Source of the DNA: Narthecium ossifragum
Taxonomy: Eukaryota > Streptophyta > Magnoliopsida > Dioscoreales > Nartheciaceae
DNA: 64,000 nucleotides
Direction: 5' to 3'
Assembly (NCBI GenBank): GCA_963920575.1
Contig: OY986971.1
Span: 25,500,145 to 25,564,144, forward strand
Both the position numbers and the translations under genes were made by a program. This document shows, piece after piece, positions 37,001 to 45,563 of the stretch. Position 1 is the first letter of the stretch, and every line of letters starts with the position of its first letter. The notes under the pieces were generated by a model, which saw only the letters and a program-made list of their open reading frames with translations, was not told where the DNA came from and did not search any database.

Positions 37001-37301
37001 TCCCATTTCCATCAAAGTTTGCATCTTTAGATTGAAACAGAGGAAATGGGTCCAACAATCAAACCACCCCATTTCCATCAAAGTTTGCATCTTTCGATTG
37101 AAGCAGAGGATATGGGTCCAACAATCAAACCACCCCATTTCCATCAAAGTTTGCATCTTTCGATTGAAACAGAGGAAATGGGTCTAAGAATAAGAATCAA
37201 ACCATCTCATCTCCATCAAAGTTTGCATCTTTAGATTGAAACAGAGTAAATGGGTATGAGAACCAAACCATCCTTGCAAGATAGAAATGCTTACCTCGCA
37301 T
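34016..37301 (-). CDS. GGT: Gamma-glutamyltransferase (gamma-glutamyl transpeptidase)
   Basis: Seven coding exons on the minus strand: 37301-37295, 36916-36579, 35837-35316, 35210-34975, 34888-34624, 34526-34389, 34234-34016, giving 574 aa. Exon 1 codes only ATG CGA G; the frame then enters GGTTATTGCGACTATGG, yielding MRGLLRLWLAIATVLMVLQL, a signal peptide or anchor. A TTG at 36911 would be the first in-frame start-like codon without exon 1, so the upstream ATG is preferred. Family motifs: SSGIGGGAFMV, SVAVPGEVAG, LGMPPPSSGGAGM, the autoprocessing site NDHGTSHLSIVD whose Thr becomes the catalytic N-terminal nucleophile of the small subunit, and GILLNNEMDDFS with RPLSSMSPNIVLK. It cleaves the gamma-glutamyl bond of glutathione and its conjugates. 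Location (apoplast or vacuole) cannot be decided. Closest to the plant GGT1/GGT2 group by motif memory. Confidence 0.95.
36951..37255. repeat. 66-bp minisatellite inside GGT intron 1
   Basis: About 4.5 copies of a unit around gtttgcatcttTagattgaa and aatgggtccaacaatcaaac. The motif gtttgcatct starts at 36951, 37017, 37083, 37149 and 37221: three steps of exactly 66 bp and one of 72 (6-bp insertion). Copies differ at only a few positions. The unit is 22 codons long, so a minus-strand frame repeats MQTLMEMGWFDCWTHFLCFN without stops, but it lies within the intron (37294-36917). Confidence 0.9.
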
Positions 37302-38022
37302 TGTGCTGAAGAAACCGGTTGATGCTGATGAGCTCTCTACAATGGCGTCTTCTAAGATGCAAGAAGAACCAGTATTACTGGTGAGATGAAGGAGACGCTA
37401 AGCTGGGATTGGATCATCTATCCCGATTACGCTAAGGTGGGATAGGATCATCTATCCTGATTAAGCCTTGCACTCATCCACATGGAGTGATTTGAGGACT
37501 GAAGCTATCCCAACTCCCAAGCCAGTCATTTCCTTTAAATATATAGCAAACATACAGATTTTTACCACGCAAGAAGATGCCTGCAAGTTTCTCTGTATCT
37601 GTTCAGAATGAAGTATGAGCACATCAAAACAAACATCAAAGAAAGAGCCAAGTAAACAATATAGTAATCATTGGCAAGTGAAGCTAACATGGCAATATGG
37701 CATTGGCCACAGGGCCCGGAGATCAGTGATCTCTCACAGAGTTTTTTAATGCAGCAGAGAAGGGACGGAGAAATAAGAACGACTCTCGATTAAAGATGAG
37801 ACCGGTATGCTGGTATGGAATACAGATCCGACCATGGCAAAAATACCATGAAATGGGACCATAGATGAGTGTTTGTAAGGCTGTAGAAAATATAGCAATT
37901 GCATAGCCTTAACTGCTTGTCATAGTTTAGATAGTTAAAATACATGTTGAAGACTGGGCGAGAAGGGGATTCGGGGCCCCTGCCAAGAGCAGCCCCAGCC
38001 GGGGGAACCGGATGTTGACATG
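37302..38022. other. GGT upstream region
   Basis: This holds the GGT 5' leader and promoter region (minus strand). A short direct repeat (gctgggattggatcatctat and gtgggataggatcatctatc, at about 37400-37460) is present. Nothing else is recognisable up to the Pack-MULE. Confidence 0.5.
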
Positions 38023-38031
38023 TTTATCCCT

Positions 38032-39340
38032 GAAAATTTTCTGAGCAAATAATACTTTACTGTAATGTAATTTAAAAAATTTCAGTTTGTACCGTATATT
38101 TTAAAACCGTTTGAAATGAACCCTTAATTACCAAAATCAATAAATTTACTATCAAACATCCAACGGTGTTAAGTCAATAGACGGTAAACCGAACACGTGT
38201 TTTGCACGTGACCACTGTTGAACAACCGCAGCGCTCCGACTCTGTGCACGTGCATGGCGAGGCCCATGATGACGACGTTCGAAGAGACAAGCGTCTTCGT
38301 TGGGGTGTCTCGAAACACCTCGACGGTGTGCTCCGTGGCTGCACTTGGTGTGCATGTCGACGAGCACATTCCGCACCCGGATGTCGTCGTCGAGCGCCGA
38401 GCTGTGCGCATGCTGATTGGGCGGCTACAACGGTGACACTCTGATGACTCCGGCGAGCGCATGCGGACAAACAGACGAAGCGCGTCGTGCGCTCTCCCTC
38501 CGTTAGCTATGCCAGCGATCATGGCATTCCACGTCGCCACGTCTCTCTTGGTCATTTCATCTAACACTCGTTCCGTGAGGTCTACGGCAGAGGGCTTGGC
38601 ATAGGCGTCTAACAGTGTGGTTAACGGTATGCAATCGGCCTGGAGGCTGAAGCAGAGGAGGTGGGCGTGGAGTTGGAGGGAGACATGGAGAGAGGAGAGG
38701 CGAGCGCAGGCTGGAGGGCGAAGAAGATGGTGAGGGCATCAAGGCGAGGGCGGTGGGGGGAGCGGAGCATGAGGAGGTAGAGGTGGAGGGCGGGGAGGGG
38801 GTGAGGGCTGATGGCGTGACAGCGGAGGAGGGCGTTGAAGTTGTTGGTGGCGGGGAAGGGGAGGGAGGAGAGGGTGGCGGCGTCGTGGGGGAGAAGGGTG
38901 GTGGGTGTGGTGGGGGAGGAGGGCGGCGGCGTCGAGGAGCTTTGAGGAGAGGGACGGGGCGGAGTGGAGGAGGTCGGTGGAGACGAGGTCGCCGTGGAGT
39001 TGCTAGACGTGGGCGAAGGTGGCGCAGCCGCCGTAGAGGAGGATGGATTCTAGTTGCTGATGAGCCATCACAACTCCACGCAGTCATGGCGGGAGATATA
39101 TGAACGGCGATTGGTGGGCAGAGAAAGGTCCAAAATCAGCTTCCATGGCGCGAGAAAGGTCCAAAACCGATCATGTTATCGGTTTGCCGTCAACTTTTCC
39201 TAATGGCGTATAGATAGAGGGTAAAAAATGTAAATAATTGATAATGTAGGGTTCATTTTGAGCGGTTTAAAAACATAGGGTCCAAACTGAATATTTTCTT
39301 AATTACATGGCAGTAAAATGTTTTTTATCCAAATTTTTTC
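38032..39340. mobile_element. Pack-MULE carrying a PPR gene fragment
   Basis: Ends are inverted copies over about 150 bp. Left: GAAAATTTTCTGAG, actttactgtaatgtaattt, ttcagtttgtacc, gtttgaaatgaaccc. Right (minus strand): GAAAAAATTTGGAT, cattttactgccatgtaatt, ttcagtttggacc, ctcaaaatgaaccc. The flanks tttatccct (38023-38031) and tttatatat (39341-39349) agree at 6 of 9 positions, possibly a decayed 9-bp duplication. The interior is GC-rich and carries PPR coding sequence but no transposase. Subterminal motifs (caacggtgttaagtcaatag, ggtaaaccg) recall those of the element at 21757-28740. Confidence 0.75.
38170..39060 (-). pseudogene. PPR (PLS-type) gene fragment captured by a Pack-MULE
   Basis: The minus-strand frame from about 38567 reads VLDEMTKRDVATWNAMIAGI followed by GGRAHDALRLF, a clear PLS-class PPR motif. 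Further upstream pieces in other frames give FAHVQQLHGDLVSTDLLHS, typical of the N-terminal part of such genes. Frame changes near 38440-38470, 38560-38600 and within 38700-38900 break it. The long proline/serine frame 38557-39087 and its plus-strand counterpart are shadow frames of GC-rich sequence. It is a pseudogene unrelated in sequence to the intact PPR gene at 45564-49147. Confidence 0.75.
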
Positions 39341-39552
39341 TTTATATATTCTCTCTCTTATGCATTTATGAATGTTTTTTTTTTAAAAAACATGAGCCCG
39401 AACGGTAGGTATTATAACTTGTTAATCACGAGTAACCGACCATCGGGGAGACCCGATGGATTCAACATCATTAAACAAATTAGCCACGCGCCGAGCCTGA
39501 CCTATTATATAGTCTACACGCTAATTTATGAATAATATATATATATATATAC

Positions 39553-39908
39553 AATGGCGGAGCCAGGAAATTTTTCTGCCCTGGGCTTACTAAAGCTATA
39601 GGGAAAAAAAATCACCAATTTATCTACTTAATTTGGTAACTGTAATTACACAAATGCATGTAGGAGATCTAGAAAGTATATCAAAAAGAAATGAATACTA
39701 TTTCTTTCTAAAACATGCGATACTCAAGACATTTAATTGAATATAATAGGGCTACTATGAGCTGAGCCTGAACTTAACCTGGGCTGAGGTTCAATTCAAG
39801 CTGGGCTGGGCCTAAATATTACTTGGTATATACCTAATAATTGCTAAAACTTTAATTAGGCTACTTGGGCTGGAGCCCACCTTAGCCTTTAAGGTGGCTC
39901 CGCCCATG

Positions 39909-39910
<2 letters not shown>
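39553..39910. mobile_element. MITE with GGCGGAGCCA inverted ends in a TA microsatellite
   Basis: The left end is ATGGCGGAGCCAGG (about 39555). The right end read inward is ATGGGCGGAGCCACC (about 39907). It is flanked on both sides by TATATATA runs, so the target duplication is hidden in the microsatellite. The interior is AT-rich and non-coding. Such GGCGGAGCCA ends are widespread in plant MITEs; superfamily is unassigned. Confidence 0.65.
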
Positions 39911-39953
<43 letters not shown>

Positions 39954-40350
39954 ATAAATCTATTATGTGTGTATAAAAATCTATTATGTGTCATTATATA
40001 TGTGTATATATAATGTTTAAATATACAAATACATAAAATCTATATATGTGTGTATATATACATCATACTTTTACATATACATATGTATCTATTTGTATAC
40101 AACATATAATATAAATATACCTATACATATAGATACATACATTTATATTCCATACTATATATATATACACACACACACATACATACAATACATTTATGTA
40201 TATGTATATGTATATATATATGTGTGTGTATTATGTATATATGCTATAATACATATTTTATGTATGTGTATATGTATATATATATATACATATTGTATGT
40301 ATGTTAGTTATATATAAATATAAAATAGATAAAAAGAGAACATATATATA
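39906..40350. repeat. (TA)n/(TG)n microsatellite region
   Basis: Pure TA then TG/GT runs (39908-39955), followed by TATG/TACA-rich DNA to about 40350. The frame at 40048-40317, coding Tyr/Ile/Cys-rich peptide, is an artefact. Confidence 0.85.
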
Positions 40351-40656
40351 TATATATAACCCTAAGCCTTCCCTTACATGGGCCGTTGATCTTTATGATC
40401 CAACGGCTTAGATATGAGCCAATACAAAACCTAGAGTTATCTTTTTTTAGCATTATTCGAGTAAGGATCCAAGGCTAAGACATTATTGGGTTTCGTAATT
40501 CTCGAATAAAAAGATCTACGCCTCTAGATAAATGGATATTATAAATCTTCACTATCGAACAATTGCTTATACATTAACCAACTTATAAATCACAAAAAAA
40601 ATTATAATATCCGTGTCGTAGGCATGGACATTTACTAGTATAAAAGAGAGATAGAA

Positions 40657-40888
40657 TCTATCTATATAAGACATGGTTTTACTTACATCGGATGGCCTAC
40701 AAGAGTTTAGAAGATTTATATCCGATAGTTTAGAATCACCCCCATCACACGAACTTAGTTATTTCTAAAAATAACTGAATTCATTCGAATATGAAGAGTT
40801 GGGTGTGGTGGGGGTGGTTACGGAGGAGAGATAATCAGAGAGGTGGGTGTGATTGACAAACCGTGTAATTTGCACGGAGATCCGCTAG
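40657..40888 (+). mobile_element. Non-autonomous Helitron (second family)
   Basis: Begins TCTATCTATATAAGACATGG after an A (40656) and ends CTAG followed by T (40885-40889). A hairpin CCGTG..CACGG (40861-40877) lies seven bases before the end. It is non-coding and 232 bp long. A further CTAG/T at about 40634 just upstream may be the end of a preceding copy. Confidence 0.65.
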
Positions 40889-41562
40889 TGTATATATATA
40901 AGGAAACAATTTTGAGTGGGTGGAGTGACACATGTCAAAGATCCGGAAGGGACCATCCGGATTCTCTTGGCAGAAGGTCCACATTAGAAAGTGAGTCCTT
41001 TCCCGGGACAGTCCAATGCAAAATGGGTTCCTAAGCGAAGACATAAAAATAGGCCCTCAATAAAATTTAGATTTCTATATTTATAATAAAATAAAACAAA
41101 GTAATTATTAGTATGTTAATTTTTTAAAAATATGATCTTCTTGGTTTATAAGGTGCTAAATTATTAATGATGTTCTTTAATTCAAGTTTTGTTAGTATAT
41201 ATAAATACTCCATTCATATTTCTTGCATTTTCCCATAGAGATTGACGTTCACGTGATGAGTATAGAGAAGAGGTTATAATAAAGAGTGATCTCGGAAAAC
41301 ATATGTTGAGTCAAAGAAGAGATGGAGTGTTTAATGGGTGTCTTAATTTATCTTTTGAGTATTTTATAACATAAACTTTATGGGCTCTATTTTTAAATTT
41401 GTGACTTGAGAGCCATTAAGCATGTCTTAAAGTCAATGGTAGCTTTTGAGGTAATAAAATTCTAATTTTGGAGACACTCTTATTTACTCTTGGTTGAAGT
41501 GCATTGCATTAAATTGTTATTAAGTGACAATTAAATTTTATAATTGTTCTAACATAGCTAAC
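40889..41562. other. AT-rich intergenic stretch, no gene seen
   Basis: No supported coding sequence, RNA gene or clear terminal repeats. Short frames at 40835-41044 are low-information. Confidence 0.5.
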
Positions 41563-43606
41563 TTTTTTTATTTTTTTTATTAATGAGTTGAGCCCGAAGG
41601 CTAGATTATTGGAACAACGCTACTTACATCAGACGGTCAAAAAAGGAGGGCCATAGCCGCCCTCCCGGGACCAAAAGTAACGAGACCAGCTAGCCTAGCG
41701 CTAACCAAATAGTCTAGTCGTCCCGATACATGTAACAAAATAGGACTAACTCAAAAAGTCCAAACAGTAGCCCAGTCATGGATCCAGAGGCCATTGCCTG
41801 CATAACAGTGCGCCTCGTTGATGACAGACCATCCCCAGCTCCGGCGCACCTACAATTCCAGTGAACAAACTTCATCGGGAACAATGACAGTGGGCTCGCC
41901 CGGAGTGAAAGCAAAACGACACTTTCGCCGGTTACTGCGTTTGGAAATTGTGGACTCTGTAGGAACCAGCGTCATCTCCTGATCACCACTGCTGCTCACT
42001 GTGTCATCCTCTTCCTCCATCTCAACATATCGTGTGGGATCGTAGATGGGAGTAGCTGCACGGAGAGCCGAGTGCATGCGGTTGACCGCCATCGTGTGAA
42101 TGTCATCCAACTCCTCCTCTCCGATAGCCGGTTCTGGGATGTAGGGCAGTAAGCTTCGATCAACGAAACTGGGTTGTACATAGGAGGTAACGCGGTTCTT
42201 CCTCTTCAACAGTTTACCCAAACCAGACCCACCGACGATGGGGCTATCAATTTGTGGCTCGCCTGAAGGCCCATCGAGCTGAGTGTCGGGTTGTATCCCA
42301 CCAGGGATTGGCTCCACCGTTGCCAACCATCCACGTGTCCCCTCCTGTCGCACGCCATCATCAGCCTTAAAGGCCCATCGCCCTCCTGCAGCCGCCCTAC
42401 CATCGCCATTAAGCCCCTTCTGCCACCAACACTCATGGTCGTGAAAAGCGGCGGCGACTTGCGTCAGTGCAGCGTCTGGGGTGACTCTTCGGCGTTCTCC
42501 GCCGTTGAGAACACCACGTGGAGCGGATCCCGTGGTCCGCCGGTCGACACCAGACCTCGAAAAGCCCGCTGGAGGCGCACGCTTATCGAGACGAAGGCCA
42601 CCGTGGGCCACAGGGCGCGAGCGACGGACGATCTGCCACCCTTCGTCCTCCGCTCCGGCCACCACAGGCGGTGGCAGACGGTCCTGTAGAACATCTTCCG
42701 GCACTCCCTCCTTGCCCCCCAAATCTTCTACCATGGCATCTGGCACCACTGTGGAGGAGTTCCTTCCCGCTGGGACCACTCCTTCCGGTGTGAGCTGTTC
42801 AGCCGTCGGCAGGGAGCACCGATCGGCCAGATGTCCGATACGTCCACATCGAGGGCAGATGGTGATGTGCTCATAGATGAAAGAGACATGGGTGACAACG
42901 CTACGCTTCCTCAACGGCACCCCCATCTTCAGCGGCTGATCCAGATCAATCTCGACACAAGCACGTGCGAAACGGCCCCGCGCAGCCGCCACCATAGGGA
43001 CATCCACCGCCAACGGCATCCCTATAGAGGAAACCAGCTTCATCACCACTTCTTCATCGTAGAGCTCGATGTCCAGGTCAGGCATTCGGACATACACCGG
43101 CATCTTCTTAAAGCTCGCTGCGGTTGGGGTCCAGCCTTCCCTCCAGCGCAATAGAGAGATCAGATGGCCATTAACTGCCCATGGACCTCGGGTGAGCACG
43201 TAATGCATATCGACCACGTTTTCAAACTGGAAGACAAACACACCCCCTTTCAAGTCCACCACCTGAAAATTGACCGTTGTTCCCCATAGTAGCGACAATT
43301 TTTGTCGGAGAACAACCAGCGGAATTCTCCCCCCCATAAATCTGTCATACAAGGTAAACTCCCAACGTTTGTAGCAGCGATCAAGAAGTGCATCGGCGAG
43401 GACGATTTCGTTAGCATACAAGGGACCAAGCTTTGCCCTTTGCTCCGGTGTGATGAAGACCATTCGGAGACCCGGCCCAGCAGCTGCATACGAAAGTTTG
43501 GTCCTTCCCTCGGCCACCCGAGCGCCGTCGGTAAGACCATCACTGCCGGCTGTCCTTCCCTTTGGAGGCCCTTTTTAAACATAAAAAAACTGCTGTACTG
43601 TAATAA
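41563..43606 (-). mobile_element. Internally deleted LINE with intact ORF1
   Basis: On the minus strand the element has ORF1 (43517-41850), then the first residues of an AP-endonuclease ORF2 (MKFVHWNCRCAGAG, from about 41872), then a jump to a short 3' UTR and an A-rich tail (complement of 41563-41580). The reverse transcriptase and most of the endonuclease are missing. The flanks CTAACATAGC (41549) and CTAACATAAC (43607) are a candidate target duplication of at least 8 bp. Confidence 0.7.
41850..43517 (-). CDS. DUF4283/zinc-knuckle protein, LINE ORF1
   Basis: A single uninterrupted 555-residue frame. DUF4283 occupies about residues 35-190 (FTLYDRFMGGRIPLVVLRQK, GPWAVNGHLISLLRW, VYVRMPDLDIELYDEEVV, FARACVEIDLDQP). 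A CX2CX4HX4C zinc knuckle CPRCGRIGHLADRC lies at about 220. The remaining C-terminal half is low-complexity and charged. In plant LINEs this protein binds element RNA; alone it has no known cellular role. The frame is intact although the element has lost its enzymes, so it is young or has been kept. A smaller alternative is a domesticated DUF4283 gene. The start was chosen because the next upstream in-frame codons leave the conserved region. Confidence 0.85.
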   Translation of the reverse strand: MAEGRTKLSYAAAGPGLRMVFITPEQRAKLGPLYANEIVLADALLDRCYKRWEFTLYDRFMGGRIPLVVLRQKLSLLWGTTVNFQVVDLKGGVFVFQFENVVDMHYVLTRGPWAVNGHLISLLRWREGWTPTAASFKKMPVYVRMPDLDIELYDEEVVMKLVSSIGMPLAVDVPMVAAARGRFARACVEIDLDQPLKMGVPLRKRSVVTHVSFIYEHITICPRCGRIGHLADRCSLPTAEQLTPEGVVPAGRNSSTVVPDAMVEDLGGKEGVPEDVLQDRLPPPVVAGAEDEGWQIVRRSRPVAHGGLRLDKRAPPAGFSRSGVDRRTTGSAPRGVLNGGERRRVTPDAALTQVAAAFHDHECWWQKGLNGDGRAAAGGRWAFKADDGVRQEGTRGWLATVEPIPGGIQPDTQLDGPSGEPQIDSPIVGGSGLGKLLKRKNRVTSYVQPSFVDRSLLPYIPEPAIGEEELDDIHTMAVNRMHSALRAATPIYDPTRYVEMEEEDDTVSSSGDQEMTLVPTESTISKRSNRRKCRFAFTPGEPTVIVPDEVCSLEL

Positions 43607-43619
43607 CTAACATAACGAC

Positions 43620-45563
43620 TCATCCAACGGCTGTGTGCTAATCACAAACATTTTCTACAATATACTAGCAGGAGGACCTTCAACTGCTTGTCATAAAGTT
43701 TAGATAATAATCAAATATGTATCTCAGAGATGGTCCATCACAGAAATTGAGGGGTCCCTCTCATTCGGATAAATAAAAACAACTCATGAGTCAGATCACC
43801 CGAAACAATAGAGATAAGGATCCCAGTGCCCCCACAAATAATGGGCGTGTTGGTGGGGCATACGAGCGCATGGATTTATACTTTGATCCCGCTAAAAGTG
43901 AGAGATAATTCATCATATTTTGAATTCGTTTGGTATATTCTCATGCTTGTTCTAAAACACTTTTTTTTATTTTAACTAATCATTATTTATTTATTCTCAT
44001 TCTATATAACACTATTATTATTATTTTTTATTTCAAATAATTATTACTATTTTATTCTTGTTTTTCCTATCCCAATATCTCTTATTGCGAAATAAACTAA
44101 CCTCGTGCCAAACGAGACCTTGAAGTTTAAATTAATTATTTTTTATTTTGATAGTCTAACACTTGATACATCTCAAAGGGATCAAAACACCCAAAATATG
44201 CATCTTGAAGGATTGAATACTCGGGCCAATGAAGCTTCAAGACCGGTGATCCTTGAATAGAGATTTTCTGCATATGAGAACCGTATTCTAGCAATGATTC
44301 AAGAGTAAACTATGCCTGTTTACGAATAATTCTTCTGTTTTTAAGGCTGATAGTCTGCGGCATGCTTGATTGTTTGCTCCAGAACTGTGTCATTATTTAT
44401 ACCGACGTTTAGACCAAAGATTGGCTGCTTCTGGAATTCAGGTATCATTGAAGCCAGCTACTGATTTCTATAGGAAGTAGTTGAACTGCCCACACAAGTG
44501 GCTGCGCTGGTGGTGGGAGATGGTCCACAAGGCCAAACCAGCAGAGTGATCAGGTCCACACAAGGTGCTTGAAGCCTCTTTTTCATGGCATGAGATTCCT
44601 GTACAGCAAAGGGAAAATGGATTGCCTCAGACAGCAACTCCACAAACCACGATTCAAGACGTGCAGTTGAGGATCACACGTTAAAGTATCCATCGAAGAC
44701 GACAGGGCGATTACTGCTTATCTCTCTCACTTTCTATATATTGGTGGAGCAGCCACCTAATTTTCAGCAAACTTACCATCAAAACATAAAGAGACTTTGA
44801 TCTGCTAGTCAATGTTGAATGTTAGCCTTGCAGAATTTGGAGAGAGAAAAAAAGAAAGCGTCTTCCGTGATTTGATCAATTAGGCTCCCAGTTTGTCTAG
44901 AAGAACCTGCAAGGCATGAGCCAAGACAGCTGACAATCAGTACATGGTTACACAAGTTTCAAAGAAGAAAGAACAAGGAAACTCAGGTTCAGACATTTTA
45001 GCAAAGCCTTTTTCCCTGGAACTTTCAACCAAGATGTGCATATTCAAGTACCTGTCATCCAAAGCAATACGTTTAAAATCCTCTGCGGGCCCAAGAGATG
45101 TATGCGAACCCTTATTGACCCAATTCTGGTTCAAAGAAAGATAGAATGCCAAGGAAACCATGTAATTTGAACCGATATGTTATAGAACATTCCAACACTA
45201 AGCCTCAAACTAGGAAGTTCCTGACATGCTGATCAATAGTTCATCTAATCCAAACCAACTGCAATGATAGTACAAAAACTTAACTTGGTATTATTTGCCA
45301 CCAGCAAGATATACATACCAATACATCTGATCTGACAACAAATTTAAGCCTGATTTCAGCTAGTGGAGTTGATCAATACCTGAATGGGGCAATGTACAAT
45401 GCTAAAAAAAAAGGAGGTCAACATCCTGATTTGTTGATTTTACAGTATCAACTGACTGCAACAATATAACTACAAACACACTTCCGGCATCTACAATGAG
45501 ATGGCTATGGATCCAGCACTCTACTACTGCTAGCAACAGATGGGTAAAATTGAGTGAAGAAAT
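43620..45563. other. Intergenic; 3' flank of the PPR gene
   Basis: No convincing gene. 43930-44110 is AT-rich with possible decayed TIR element sequence (ttcgtttggtat.. and ..gccaaacgagacc in inverted sense). The part from about 44800 to 45560 is probably 3' UTR and flank of the minus-strand PPR gene. Confidence 0.45.

Noticed and set aside
36900..37156. Minus-strand frame with a repeated 22-residue unit before GGT
   Set aside because: It lies within intron 1 between a good donor (37294) and acceptor (36917); treated as a minisatellite, not a protein.
38557..39103. Long open frames on both strands, rich in Pro/Ser and Gly/Glu/Arg
   Set aside because: They are shadow frames of the GC-rich, frameshifted PPR fragment inside the Pack-MULE; no domain and extreme composition.
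40048..40317. 89-codon Tyr/Ile/Cys-rich frame
   Set aside because: Translation of TA/TG/TACA microsatellite DNA.
41595..41720. Possible real 3' coding part of ORF2 after MKFVHWNCR
   Set aside because: The frame ends within about 65 codons and passes into 3' UTR-like sequence with an A-tail; no endonuclease catalytic motifs follow.
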